A stretch of DNA of 64,000 bases from RGIG8748 sp045539515 (GCA_045539515.1 JAZQFN010000059.1:1-64000); one strand, 5' to 3'; shown: positions 31,893 through 41,193, numbered from the stretch's first letter. Numbers and translations are program-made. Notes: generated by a model not told the origin, from the sequence alone.

Positions 31893-34259
31893 ATGTATAG
31901 TGTAGTAAAAAGAGATGGAAAACTGGCACTTTTTGACATTAAAAAAATCAGTACCGCCATTTCACAGGCATTTGATGCTTGCGACAGACAGTATAATGAT
32001 GACATTATAGATTTTCTTGCATTAAAAGTTACCGCGGAATTCGAGCCTGAAATCAAGGATTCCAAAATCGAAGTAGAAAAAATTCAGGACTCTGTTGAGT
32101 CTGTGCTTATCAAAGCAGGTTACGGCGATGTAGCTAAGGCTTACATCATCTACCGTCGCCAGAGGGAAAAAATCCGTAACATAAGCGCCACAATGGTTGA
32201 CTACAAGGATATTGTAAACAACTACTTAAACATCAACGACTGGCGTGTTAAGGAAAACTCCACCGTTACTTACTCCGTAGGCGGACTTATTCTTTCCAAC
32301 TCCGGAGCTATTACAGCCAACTACTGGCTTTCCGAAATTTACGATGATGAAATCGGCAACGCTCACAGAAATGCCGATATTCACATCCACGACCTTTCCA
32401 TGCTTACAGGTTACTGTGCAGGTTGGTCTTTAAAACAGCTTATTCAGGAAGGTCTCGGCGGTGTTCCCGGCAAGATTACCTCTGCTCCTGCAAGCCACCT
32501 TGCAACCCTCTGTAACCAGATGGTAAACTTCCTCGGAATTATGCAGAATGAATGGGCAGGCGCTCAGGCATTCTCCTCCTTCGATACTTACCTTGCACCT
32601 TTCGTAAAGGTAGATAACTTATCCTACGATCAGGTTAAAAAGTGCATCGAATCCTTCATCTACGGCGTTAACACACCTTCCAGATGGGGTACACAGGCAC
32701 CTTTCTCCAATATTACTCTTGACTGGGTTGTTCCCGCAGACCTTGCAGAGCTCAACTGTATAGTTGGTGGCAAGGACATGGACTTCAAGTACAAGGATTG
32801 TCAGAAGGAAATGGATATGGTAAACAAAGCCTTTATCGAAGTTATGATTGAAGGCGATGCCAACGGCAGAGGCTTCCAGTATCCTATTCCCACATATTCC
32901 ATCACCAGAAACTTTGACTGGTCCGATACAGAAAACAACCGTCTTCTCTTTGAGATGACCTCCAAATACGGCACACCTTACTTCTCCAACTACATCAACA
33001 GCGACATGGAGCCCAGCGATGTAAGAAGTATGTGCTGCAGACTCCGTCTTGACTTAAGAGAGCTCCGTAAAAAATCCGGCGGCTTCTTTGGCAGCGGTGA
33101 ATCCACAGGTTCTGTGGGCGTTGTTACCATCAATATGCCCCGTATTGCATATCTTGCAAAGGACGAAGCAGACTTCTATGCAAAGCTCGACCGTATGATG
33201 GATATTGCGGCTCGTTCCTTAAAGGTTAAGAGAACAGTTATATCCAAGCTTATGGATGCAGGTCTTTATCCCTACACCAAGAGATACCTCGGCACTTTTG
33301 ACAACCACTTCTCCACAATAGGTCTTGTGGGTATGAACGAGGTTGGTCTTAATGCAAAGTGGCTTAAAGCAGACCTTACTCACGAAGAAACTCAGAACTT
33401 CACCAAGGATGTATTAAACCACATGCGTGAACGCCTTTCCGATTATCAGGAAGAGTACGGCGACCTTTACAATCTGGAAGCTACTCCTGCAGAGTCCACA
33501 GCTTACCGTCTTGCCAAGCACGACCTTAAGCACTATCCCGATATCGTTACCGCAGGCGAAAATGACGGTACTCCTTACTACACCAACAGCTCTCACTTAC
33601 CTGTTGGCTACACAGAGGATATCTTTACCGCTCTTGATATTCAGGATGAACTTCAGACCCTTTACACATCTGGTACGGTATTCCATGCGTTCCTGGGCGA
33701 AAAGCTCCCCGACTGGAAGTCCGCTGCAAATCTCGTTCGCAAGATTGCCGAGAACTACAGCTTGCCTTACTACACACTTTCTCCCACATATTCCGTATGT
33801 AAGAACCACGGTTATATTGCCGGTGAACAGTTCACCTGTCCCGAATGTGGCGAAGCTACAGAAGTATACAGCCGTATTACAGGTTACTACCGTCCCGTAC
33901 AGAACTGGAACGACGGTAAGAGCCAGGAATACAAAGAGCGTAAGGTGTACAATATAGAAACCTCCAAGCTCACTTCCAAGATTAAGGAAGCAGTAGAGGA
34001 AGAAAAGGCTCCCGAGGCAGAATGTGCATTAGCTGACGGCGTGTATGTATTCACCACAGCTACATGCCCCAACTGTAAGATTGCCTGCAGTATCCTCGAC
34101 AAAGAGGGCGTAGCTTACACCAAGCTCCTTGCCAACGAAAACAAGGAAGCGGTAGATGCTCTTGAAATCAAGCAGGCTCCCACACTTGTTGTAGTTGAGG
34201 GCGGTCTTGTACAGAAGTATGCCGGAGTGTCCGACATCAAGAAGTACCTGAAAGCGTGA
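31893..34259 (+). CDS. nrdD: Anaerobic ribonucleoside-triphosphate reductase fused to a redoxin domain
   Basis: 788 residues. An N-terminal ATP-cone (about 1-95) for allosteric control leads into the glycyl-radical barrel. RITGYYRP places the radical Gly at residue 664, and a zinc site uses C636-xx-H639 and C649-xx-C652. After this normal end (about 690) comes an extra domain of about 75 residues with TCPNCK (Cys725, Cys728) and a cis-Pro-like QAPTLVV segment, a glutaredoxin/thioredoxin fold. It reduces ribonucleotides to deoxyribonucleotides without oxygen. The fused redoxin and the overlapping thioredoxin-reductase-like gene suggest reducing power from NAD(P)H thiols instead of formate; this is inference. 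AAAGGAGAGG precedes the ATG. Confidence 0.95.
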   Translation: MYSVVKRDGKLALFDIKKISTAISQAFDACDRQYNDDIIDFLALKVTAEFEPEIKDSKIEVEKIQDSVESVLIKAGYGDVAKAYIIYRRQREKIRNISATMVDYKDIVNNYLNINDWRVKENSTVTYSVGGLILSNSGAITANYWLSEIYDDEIGNAHRNADIHIHDLSMLTGYCAGWSLKQLIQEGLGGVPGKITSAPASHLATLCNQMVNFLGIMQNEWAGAQAFSSFDTYLAPFVKVDNLSYDQVKKCIESFIYGVNTPSRWGTQAPFSNITLDWVVPADLAELNCIVGGKDMDFKYKDCQKEMDMVNKAFIEVMIEGDANGRGFQYPIPTYSITRNFDWSDTENNRLLFEMTSKYGTPYFSNYINSDMEPSDVRSMCCRLRLDLRELRKKSGGFFGSGESTGSVGVVTINMPRIAYLAKDEADFYAKLDRMMDIAARSLKVKRTVISKLMDAGLYPYTKRYLGTFDNHFSTIGLVGMNEVGLNAKWLKADLTHEETQNFTKDVLNHMRERLSDYQEEYGDLYNLEATPAESTAYRLAKHDLKHYPDIVTAGENDGTPYYTNSSHLPVGYTEDIFTALDIQDELQTLYTSGTVFHAFLGEKLPDWKSAANLVRKIAENYSLPYYTLSPTYSVCKNHGYIAGEQFTCPECGEATEVYSRITGYYRPVQNWNDGKSQEYKERKVYNIETSKLTSKIKEAVEEEKAPEAECALADGVYVFTTATCPNCKIACSILDKEGVAYTKLLANENKEAVDALEIKQAPTLVVVEGGLVQKYAGVSDIKKYLKA

Positions 34260-34264
34260 CCAAT

Positions 34265-35164
34265 ATGAATATTTATGATATTATTATCATCGGCGGCGGC
34301 CCTGCGGGGCTGACCGCCGCAATCTATGCCGGCAGAGCCAACAAAAAGGTTCTTGTTATTGAAAAGGGCACCTTTGGCGGACAGATTACATCTTCCCCCA
34401 GAGTGGAGAACATCCCCGGTTTTGTAAGCGTTACCGGCAATGAATTTGCAGAACAGCTCATAGCCCAGGCAATGGGACTCGATGCTGAAATAGAATGTAT
34501 GACAGCCGAGAAGATTGTACCCGGCAATCCCCACAAGGTAGTGTGCGATGATGGTGACTTTTACGGAAAGACCGTTATCATTGCCACCGGAACCAAGCAC
34601 AGACTTTTGGGTCTTGAAGGGGAAGAGGAGCTTATAGGCAACGGCATTTCTTTTTGTGCCGTATGCGACGGAGCTTTCTACGAGGGCAAAACCGTAGGTG
34701 TTGTAGGCGGTGGCAACTCCGCACTTCAGGAGGCATTGCTCCTTAGCGAAACAAGCGAAAAGGTTTATGTTATACAGAACTTAGATTTCCTTACAGGTGA
34801 GGACAAGCTCCAAAAGGCTGTGGAAGCCAAGGAAAATATTGAGGTTATATTGGGAACTACTGTTTCGGGCTTTATTGCCGACGGCGAATTTGCCGGTGTT
34901 AAGATTTCCGGCAAGGATGGTGAAAAAGACCTTGCCTTAGACGGCCTTTTTGTTGCCATAGGTCTTGTGCCTCAGAACGACGATTTTTCCGATGTAATAA
35001 CCCTAGACGAAAGGGGCTACGTGGCATCCGGCGAAGATTGCCTTACCAATGCAGAGGGCATTTTTGTGGCAGGGGACTGCCGTACCAAAAAAATCCGTCA
35101 GGTGGCAACAGCCGCTTCCGACGGTGCTGTGGCAGCACTTGCCGCCTGCAGTTACTTGCAGTAA
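34265..35164 (+). CDS. trxB: Thioredoxin reductase-like FAD/NAD(P)H oxidoreductase
   Basis: 299 residues of the low-molecular-weight thioredoxin reductase class: FAD-binding IIIIGGGPAGLTAAIYAGRA at the N-terminus, the redox-active CAVCD in the middle, the NAD(P)H loop VGVVGGGNSALQEA, and VAGDCRTKKIRQVATAASDG near the C-terminus. It transfers electrons from NAD(P)H to a dithiol partner. The nearest partner is the redoxin domain on NrdD, whose gene ends six bases before this start, under the same NrdR-controlled promoter. Loop residues after GGGNSA do not settle NADH versus NADPH. A GTG at 34256 is an alternative start; ribosome binding signals are weak, so translational coupling is likely. Confidence 0.9.
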   Translation: MNIYDIIIIGGGPAGLTAAIYAGRANKKVLVIEKGTFGGQITSSPRVENIPGFVSVTGNEFAEQLIAQAMGLDAEIECMTAEKIVPGNPHKVVCDDGDFYGKTVIIATGTKHRLLGLEGEEELIGNGISFCAVCDGAFYEGKTVGVVGGGNSALQEALLLSETSEKVYVIQNLDFLTGEDKLQKAVEAKENIEVILGTTVSGFIADGEFAGVKISGKDGEKDLALDGLFVAIGLVPQNDDFSDVITLDERGYVASGEDCLTNAEGIFVAGDCRTKKIRQVATAASDGAVAALAACSYLQ

Positions 35165-35177
35165 TTTTAGAAAAGCT

Positions 35178-35213
35178 AAAGGTCAGCTCACTTCAAAGTG
35201 AACTGACCTTTTT
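35178..35213. terminator. Bidirectional terminator
   Basis: AAAGGTCAG and CTGACCTTT enclose a second paired segment (TCACTT/AAGTGA) followed by T residues, between the converging trxB-like and permease genes. Confidence 0.85.
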
Positions 35214-35241
35214 GTATACTTTAAAATTACTGTTTGATTAA

Positions 35242-36669
35242 TTATACCACAGTAAAGAACTTTACAAGGAACAGCACGGAAATGATGTATGTGAGTGCGG
35301 ATACATCCTTGAACTTTCCTGTAAGTACCTTTATTACTGTGTAGGTTATAAGACCCATTCCTATGGCATGACCAATGGAGCCGGACACAGGCATAAATAT
35401 GAGCATTATAGCCGTGGGAGCCACATCGTCGAGGTTATCCCAGTTTACGTTCTTAAGACCGGAAATCATCAGAATACCCACATATATAAGGGCTGCAGAG
35501 GTGGCGGGTGCGGGAATAATGGCTGCTATGGGTGCTGCAAATATGCAGACAAGGAACAGTATACCTGTTACCAGAGATGTAAGACCGGTTCTTCCGCCCT
35601 CTTCAATACCTGCGGCTGATTCCACAAAGGTTGTTACCGTAGATGTTCCCATACAAGCACCTGCTATAGTACCTACGGCATCTGCCATAAGGGCCTCTTT
35701 CATTTTGGGCATTTTGCCTTCACTATCCAGCATATTGGCTCTGGAGGCAGTACCCACAAAAGTGCCTATTGTGTCGAACATATCTATCATACAGAAAGTT
35801 ATTACAAGGGTTATCACCGTAAACCATCCCATATCAAGGAAGGTTTTAAAGTCGAATTTAAACAGGGTTGCATCTGCCAGATCCTTAAAGGGCGGCACAA
35901 AGGATGCATCTTTAAGAGATTCAAAGGGATTAACACCCAAAAATATTGCCTGACCTGCCCAATACACAATGCTTGCGGCAAGCATACCTATAAGCACAGA
36001 GCCTTTAACCTTTTTCTTGGCGAGAGCTATAATTATAAAAAATCCGATAAACATTGTGCATACGGTAAGCACCATCTCGGGATATGCACCGCCCAGAGCA
36101 TCTGCAATGGTTTTGGGAGTAAGCGCACCAAAGAAGTCTTTCAGTACATAGAACATTTCAAATTTATCGTTTTGCACACCTGCATTTGAACCCAGACCTA
36201 TGTTCATAAGCATAAGACCTATAGCCGGCGATATACCCATGCGAACACCAAGAGGAATGGCATTTACAATTTTTTCTCTTATGGAGAAGAATGACAGGAA
36301 CACAAATACTATACCTTCAATAAGTATAATGCATAATGCCGCCCTGAATGACGCTATATATGACGCACCGGTAATTGCTATAATGTTTGTTACAACTACA
36401 GCGAAGAATGAGTTCAGACCCATACCCGGAGCCAGCGCAAAGGGTTTGTTTGCAAGAAATGCCATTACAAACATTGCTATGGCAGATGCAATACAGGTTG
36501 CCAGAAACACACCGTTCCATACGGGACCCTTTACCGGGTCTGCGTTTACACCAAAGCCAACTATCAGGTTGGGGTTAAGGGCAATTATGTATGCCATTGT
36601 CATAAATGTAGTGACACCCGCTATGATTTCGGTTTTTACGGTGGTTTTGTTTTGTTTTAGCTTAAACAT
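35242..36669 (-). CDS. AzgA-type purine permease (NCS2 family)
   Basis: 475 residues, 12-14 membrane segments. The start MFKLKQNKTTVKTEIIAGVTTF, then MTMAYIIALNP and a helix with GMGLNSFFA, is typical of adenine/guanine/hypoxanthine symporters, as is the DMFDTIGTFVG motif near residue 305. It takes up purine bases with protons or sodium. ATG 36669 is preceded by GGAGGT. A stem-loop lies immediately upstream; I looked for a purine riboswitch and did not find its conserved core. Confidence 0.92.
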   Translation of the reverse strand: MFKLKQNKTTVKTEIIAGVTTFMTMAYIIALNPNLIVGFGVNADPVKGPVWNGVFLATCIASAIAMFVMAFLANKPFALAPGMGLNSFFAVVVTNIIAITGASYIASFRAALCIILIEGIVFVFLSFFSIREKIVNAIPLGVRMGISPAIGLMLMNIGLGSNAGVQNDKFEMFYVLKDFFGALTPKTIADALGGAYPEMVLTVCTMFIGFFIIIALAKKKVKGSVLIGMLAASIVYWAGQAIFLGVNPFESLKDASFVPPFKDLADATLFKFDFKTFLDMGWFTVITLVITFCMIDMFDTIGTFVGTASRANMLDSEGKMPKMKEALMADAVGTIAGACMGTSTVTTFVESAAGIEEGGRTGLTSLVTGILFLVCIFAAPIAAIIPAPATSAALIYVGILMISGLKNVNWDNLDDVAPTAIMLIFMPVSGSIGHAIGMGLITYTVIKVLTGKFKDVSALTYIISVLFLVKFFTVV

Positions 36670-36690
36670 GGTTTGAAACCTCCAGAAAAA

Positions 36691-36727
36691 TATTGTGGTT
36701 AATTCACAAGGGAATTTTACCACAATA
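36691..36727 (-). promoter_or_regulatory. Long inverted repeat upstream of the purine permease
   Basis: TATTGTGGT (36691-36699) pairs with ACCACAATA (36719-36727), and AATTC/GAATT pair inside. It lies four bases upstream of the permease ribosome binding site on the minus strand. It could be a 5'-UTR hairpin affecting translation or a repressor operator. Confidence 0.5.
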
Positions 36728-36803
36728 ATGTCGAATTGTAAATATTCTTTAAGCAAAAGCTGAATTATTTGCGGTAAGCTTTTAAATAAAACAGCATAAT
36801 CGG

Positions 36804-36832
36804 TTGACAAAACTGCGGTTTTATATTATCAT
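36804..36832 (+). promoter_or_regulatory. Promoter of the cps operon
   Basis: TTGACA (36804-36809) and TATCAT (36827-36832), 17-base spacer; an alternative TATAAT follows at 36833. Confidence 0.75.
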
Positions 36833-36901
36833 TATAATGTCTAGTTATGTAATTGTATGGAGCGGAATACACATGTTAGATTGGTAAAAGGGGATGGCGT
36901 A

Positions 36902-37627
36902 TTGTATAAGTTTATAGATATACATTCTCATATTTTACCGGGCGTTGATGACGGTTGTGCAGATATCGGTCAGTCTTTGACTATCCTTAAGGATATGGAA
37001 ACTCATGGTGTATCGGATTTATTTCTGACACCGCATTATTGCAAAAGGCGCGATTGCGTTGCAACACCCGATGAGATGAAAGCAGCATATGATCTTTTGG
37101 TTTCAAGGTCAAAGGAAGAGGGCATCACTATAGGTCTTCATCTTGGTACCGAGATGGAGTATTCTCAGGATGGAGCAAGGTACATAAGAGAGGGCAGAGC
37201 CTATACTCTTGCAGGCACTAAGTATATATTGGTTGAGTTTCCTCCGTATATCAAGCATGTTACCATTTTGCGTATGGTAAAGGAAATCCTCACCCTGGGG
37301 CTTATACCTGTAATAGCTCACATTGAGCGTTATCCTTCTGTTGTCAAAAATTTTGAGTGTGTAGAAGAACTTAAGAGTCTTGGTGTGCTCATTCAGGTCA
37401 ATATACGCTCCCTTACATACTACAGTTTCAGAAAACGCAGATTTTTAAAGAAAATTTTCTCTATGCGGTATGTTGATTTTATAGCGGGTGATGTGCATGT
37501 GTGCCCTATAGAGAAAGACGAATTTGAAAAATGCAAAAGATTTATTGTTAAATGCACCGATGAAAAATACTTCGAGGCGCTTGTTTGTACAAATGCGCAA
37601 AAATACTTATTAAGGCAGGGTTTGTAA
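36902..37627 (+). CDS. cpsB: Tyrosine-protein phosphatase CpsB/CapC (PHP family)
   Basis: 241 residues from the TTG at 36902. The PHP-domain metal motif IDIHSHILPGVDDG stands at the N-terminus, and TPHYCKRR, GTEMEYS, ERYPSV and FIAGDVHVCP supply further metal ligands. It removes phosphate from the tyrosine-rich tail of the CpsD kinase next to it and so regulates polysaccharide chain length. I choose TTG because AAAGGGGA lies well before it and the protein then begins as its relatives do; an in-frame ATG at 36857 would add 15 residues but has no ribosome binding site. In the penultimate metal segment the usual DAH is DVH. Confidence 0.87.
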   Translation: MYKFIDIHSHILPGVDDGCADIGQSLTILKDMETHGVSDLFLTPHYCKRRDCVATPDEMKAAYDLLVSRSKEEGITIGLHLGTEMEYSQDGARYIREGRAYTLAGTKYILVEFPPYIKHVTILRMVKEILTLGLIPVIAHIERYPSVVKNFECVEELKSLGVLIQVNIRSLTYYSFRKRRFLKKIFSMRYVDFIAGDVHVCPIEKDEFEKCKRFIVKCTDEKYFEALVCTNAQKYLLRQGL

Positions 37628-38343
37628 TGGAAAAAGAAAGAACCAAAGAAATCAATATTATGGATATACTGTTTATCCTTAAGAAAAACTCGTGGATCAT
37701 TATCCTGGTGGCCATACTTATGGCGGCGGCTTTTTATGCATACACCGTAACTATGGAAACACCTATGTACAGCGCCAGCACCAGTTTGATGATAAAAGAG
37801 CTTACTCCTCAGGTGGAACCCCAGTATTCGGACTCCACTTCCAAAATGATGCTTGTAAACAACTGTATGGAGGTTATGAGCGGTACCGAGGTTATGCAGA
37901 TGGTTGTAGACGATCTGGAACTGGATATGACCCCCGAGCAGCTGCAGAAATTTGTAACCATATCTTCACCTGCAGACACACTGGCTCTTAAAATCACCGT
38001 AATACACCCCGATCCCAAAACGGCGAAGGAAATTTGCGATAAGCTTGCAGATGTTACAGAAGAGGTTCTTGCCAAGAATATCGGCGTAGCAGCTCTTACT
38101 ACCTATCAGCAGGCAAAAACTCCCGAGTATCCTGTATCTCCCAATCCTGTAAAAAGTGGGGTTATGGGCGGATTCCTCGGTGCATTCATCACAGCTGCCA
38201 TTTGTCTTCTTATAAGATTTATAAACAACAAAATATACACTCCAGAAGATGCCGAAAAGGCTCTTGGACTTACCGTGTTTGCTTCTATACCTCTGGTTAG
38301 CGAAAACACTACCGATAGTCAGCCTGCTGCAGAAAAACAATAA
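37627..38343 (+). CDS. cpsC: Polysaccharide co-polymerase CpsC/Wzz-type
   Basis: 238 residues with two membrane helices (about 20-38 and 178-196) around an extracellular domain, the Wzz topology. The Pro-rich ATTYQQAKTPEYPVSPNPVKSG before the second helix is typical. It activates the CpsD tyrosine kinase from the membrane and helps set polymer length. The start overlaps the cpsB stop (TAATG). Confidence 0.9.
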   Translation: MEKERTKEINIMDILFILKKNSWIIILVAILMAAAFYAYTVTMETPMYSASTSLMIKELTPQVEPQYSDSTSKMMLVNNCMEVMSGTEVMQMVVDDLELDMTPEQLQKFVTISSPADTLALKITVIHPDPKTAKEICDKLADVTEEVLAKNIGVAALTTYQQAKTPEYPVSPNPVKSGVMGGFLGAFITAAICLLIRFINNKIYTPEDAEKALGLTVFASIPLVSENTTDSQPAAEKQ

Positions 38344-38357
38344 GGGAGGGTATAGTA

Positions 38358-39116
38358 ATGAATTCTAAAGTTATTGTAAAACATATAAAGAGTAAATCTT
38401 TTACCGAAAGTGAATCTTTCAAAAAACTCAGAACAAATATTCAGTTCAGCGGTAAGAACATAAAGGCAATAGCCTTTACAAGCACATATCCCGGCGAAGG
38501 TAAGAGCGAGGTTTCCTATCGCGTAGCTTACTCCCTTGCCGAAATGGGCAAAAAAACCGTATTTGTGGACTCAGATCTTAGAAATTCCACCTTTGTGGGA
38601 CGCATTATAGAAGAAGGTCATGGGGAACTTAAGGGACTTGTGCACTACCTTGTAGGTGAAAATACTGTAGACGAGGTTATTGTTAATACCCAGAACCCCA
38701 ACTTCGATTTTATTCCTATAGGCGCATTTCCTCCAAATCCCAGCGAACTTCTTGCTCAGGAAGGTTTTGCAGAGCTTATATCGAGCCTTAAGCAAAGGTA
38801 TGACTACGTAATTATTGATACACCTCCTGCAGGTTATGTTGTGGACGGCGTTATTGCCTCCAACAGTGCAGACGGCGTTATATTTATTGTAGCTTCCGGC
38901 AGCGTAAGTGCCAAGAATGCCAAAGAAACAGTTTCTACCCTTACCCAGGCAGGCTGTAAGATGTTGGGTTGTGTTGTAAATAAGTGCAACAAGAAAACCA
39001 TAGCAGGATATGCCTATGGCGGAAGCTATTCCTCTTATGGCTACGGCTATGGTTACACCAAGGAATTTACTGATAAGTCAGCCGGTAAAAAGAGGTTTTT
39101 CCGTGTAAAAAAATAA
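38358..39116 (+). CDS. cpsD: Bacterial tyrosine kinase CpsD/CapB
   Basis: 252 residues. Walker A STYPGEGKSE (about 42-51), Walker A' VFVDSDLRNS near 70 and Walker B YVIIDTPPAG near 146 identify a BY-kinase. The C-terminus carries a Tyr cluster (YAYGGSYSSYGYGYGYTKEF) that is autophosphorylated. It works with CpsC as a split kinase, controlling capsule or exopolysaccharide synthesis, and is reversed by CpsB. AGGGAGGG precedes the ATG. Confidence 0.92.
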   Translation: MNSKVIVKHIKSKSFTESESFKKLRTNIQFSGKNIKAIAFTSTYPGEGKSEVSYRVAYSLAEMGKKTVFVDSDLRNSTFVGRIIEEGHGELKGLVHYLVGENTVDEVIVNTQNPNFDFIPIGAFPPNPSELLAQEGFAELISSLKQRYDYVIIDTPPAGYVVDGVIASNSADGVIFIVASGSVSAKNAKETVSTLTQAGCKMLGCVVNKCNKKTIAGYAYGGSYSSYGYGYGYTKEFTDKSAGKKRFFRVKK

Positions 39117-39131
39117 TGTGAGGCATAGTAT

Positions 39132-40223
39132 ATGAAAACCGTAATGCTGGTGTTCGGTACAAGACCCGAAGCAATCAAGATGTGTCCTCTTGTAAACGAA
39201 CTCAAAAAAAGAAAAAATGTAAACACCGTGGTATGTGTTACAGGTCAGCACAGAGAGATGCTTACACAGGTACTGGACGCATTCGGGGTGGTTCCCGATT
39301 ACGACCTGTCTATTATGAAGCAGAAGCAGACCCTTTTCGACATAACAACTCTTATTCTTGAGCGTATTAAGACTGTGCTCGAGGAAGTTAAGCCCGATGT
39401 GGTTCTTGTTCACGGCGATACCTCAACTACCTTTGTAACTGCTCTTGCGTGCTTCTATATGCAGATTCCTGTAGGCCACGTTGAGGCGGGTTTAAGAACC
39501 TACAACATATACTCCCCATATCCGGAGGAGTTCAACCGACAGGCAGTAAGTATTATATCAAAGTATAATTTTGCTCCTACCGAACTTTCTAAAGAAAACC
39601 TTATAAGAGAAGGCAAGGACGAGTCCTCTATCTACGTTACGGGCAATACTGCCATAGATGCTTTAAAAACCACCGTAAGGGAAGATTATACCCATCCTGA
39701 ACTTCAGTGGGCAGAGGGAAGTAAGCTTATAATCATCACCGCACACCGCAGGGAAAATCTCGGCGAGCCTATGCACAGGATGTTTCGAGCCATAAGACGC
39801 ATAATGGACGAGCACCCCGATGTAAAGGCCATATATCCCATTCATATGAACCCGGTGGTAAGAGAAGCTGCCAACGCAGAGCTTGGCGGATGCGACAGAA
39901 TCCATATAATAGAGCCTCTTGAGGTTCTGGATTTTCACAATTTTCTCTCCAGGAGCTATATGATACTCACCGACAGCGGCGGTATTCAGGAGGAAGCACC
40001 TTCCCTTGGTAAACCGGTACTTGTTATGAGAGACACCACCGAAAGACCCGAGGGTCTTAAGGCAGGCACACTCCGACTTGTAGGTACTGAAGAAGAGGTT
40101 ATTTACAATGGCTTCAAAGAGCTTCTTGAAGACGAAGAGGCTTACAAACTAATGGCAAATGCCTCCAACCCTTACGGCGATGGCTTTGCTTGCAAGCGAA
40201 TTGCAGATATATTGGAAGGATAG
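39132..40223 (+). CDS. wecB: UDP-N-acetylglucosamine 2-epimerase (non-hydrolysing)
   Basis: 363 residues. GTRPEAIKMCPLV at the N-terminus, HVEAGLRT near 115, TAHRRENLG near 200 and SGGIQEEAPSLGKPVLVMR near 277 are the signatures. It interconverts UDP-GlcNAc and UDP-ManNAc, supplying ManNAc for teichoic-acid linkage units or capsule. Placed in the cps operon after cpsD, so surface polymer synthesis is its likely purpose. Confidence 0.95.
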   Translation: MKTVMLVFGTRPEAIKMCPLVNELKKRKNVNTVVCVTGQHREMLTQVLDAFGVVPDYDLSIMKQKQTLFDITTLILERIKTVLEEVKPDVVLVHGDTSTTFVTALACFYMQIPVGHVEAGLRTYNIYSPYPEEFNRQAVSIISKYNFAPTELSKENLIREGKDESSIYVTGNTAIDALKTTVREDYTHPELQWAEGSKLIIITAHRRENLGEPMHRMFRAIRRIMDEHPDVKAIYPIHMNPVVREAANAELGGCDRIHIIEPLEVLDFHNFLSRSYMILTDSGGIQEEAPSLGKPVLVMRDTTERPEGLKAGTLRLVGTEEEVIYNGFKELLEDEEAYKLMANASNPYGDGFACKRIADILEG

Positions 40224-40227
40224 TTTT

Positions 40228-40770
40228 ATGAACGGAAAAATCATTCCGGAAATCAGAGAAAGCACTCCTTGGGTAAATGCCGCAAGGATAATACTTGTAC
40301 TGCTTATAATAACAAATTTATGGGTTATATGGTACAACTCCGCAAAAGTGGCGGCAGATTCCGACAAAACCAGTAAAAAGGTAGCCACTGATGTTGCAGA
40401 GGTTGTTGTAGAAAACTACTCCAAGCTGGAAAAGAAAGTGCAGAAACAGCACGTTGGCAGAATAAACAATACCATACGTTCACTGGGACATTTTGCTGAA
40501 TTTGTGCCCTTGGGACTTTTGTTTTTCTTCCTTGCGGATAGTATATACAGCCTCAGCGGTAAAAAAAGGCTCAGGCGCATACTTTTTTGTACTGTGTTTG
40601 CTGTTTTGCTTTCGATGATTTGTGCCACCGGTGACGAAATTCATCAGCTTTTTGTAAAGGGCAGAACCTTTCAGGTAGTGGATATACTTTGTGATTCACT
40701 CGGAGCTTTGTGCGGATGTGCACTTGCCGGCATAATAACTCTTTTTTTGAGAAAACGGATATTTAAATAA
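40228..40770 (+). CDS. VanZ-like family membrane protein
   Basis: 180 residues with four membrane segments (about 15-33, 85-103, 112-131, 152-172). RSLGHFAEFVPLGLLFFFL and GDEIHQLFVKGRTFQVVDILCDSLGA match the VanZ domain. Function is uncertain; a relative modestly raises teicoplanin resistance. It closes the cps operon; GGAAGGAT precedes the ATG. A terminator follows. Confidence 0.85.
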   Translation: MNGKIIPEIRESTPWVNAARIILVLLIITNLWVIWYNSAKVAADSDKTSKKVATDVAEVVVENYSKLEKKVQKQHVGRINNTIRSLGHFAEFVPLGLLFFFLADSIYSLSGKKRLRRILFCTVFAVLLSMICATGDEIHQLFVKGRTFQVVDILCDSLGALCGCALAGIITLFLRKRIFK

Positions 40771-40790
40771 AAACAAGGCTATAAAAAAAC

Positions 40791-40823
40791 AAGGCTGTAA
40801 AAACAATGGTTTTTACAGCCTTT
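40791..40823 (+). terminator. Terminator of the cps operon
   Basis: AAGGCTGTAAAAA (40791-40803), six-base loop, then the exact complement ending in TTT and T-rich sequence. Confidence 0.85.
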
Positions 40824-40915
40824 CTTTGTTGTGCCGGTTTCTTATGACTCCTTGAAAATGGATATTGCAAGAATATATTTTTTATTAAAGCAAATGCTAT
40901 TTACGGTGATTAATT

Positions 40916-41143
40916 ATGAAAGAAAGAGTAAATAAACCCGGTAACGTTCACTTCCCCAAATATCCCGAGGCGGAAGGGGACACCAGACTTTTCCCCGATG
41001 AATACACCACCGATGCGGCATCTGCCACCGAGTGTACAGGGCTTATACAGGTAGCTCCTGCAGAGGAAAGTGTACAGGAAGCTTATGACGATGTGTACAG
41101 CTTCAGGACTAAGCCCGAAAACAGCAAAAAGCAAACAGAATAA
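40916..41143 (+). CDS. Small acidic hypothetical protein
   Basis: 75 residues, rich in Glu, Asp, Pro and Thr, without Cys pairs, membrane helix or signal peptide. I do not recognise it. ACGGTGA precedes the ATG at a suitable distance. It stands alone between a terminator and the converging rluA-like gene. The composition (KPGNVHFPKYPEAEGDTRLF) suggests a mostly unstructured protein. Confidence 0.5.
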   Translation: MKERVNKPGNVHFPKYPEAEGDTRLFPDEYTTDAASATECTGLIQVAPAEESVQEAYDDVYSFRTKPENSKKQTE

Positions 41144-41193
41144 TGTAAACACACTTTGTGGGGAGGTAGAATAGGCAATAGGGTTTAAGCCCT

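Noticed and set aside
36670..36803. Purine riboswitch upstream of the AzgA-type permease
   Set aside because: I looked for the conserved three-way junction core and found only a simple inverted repeat.
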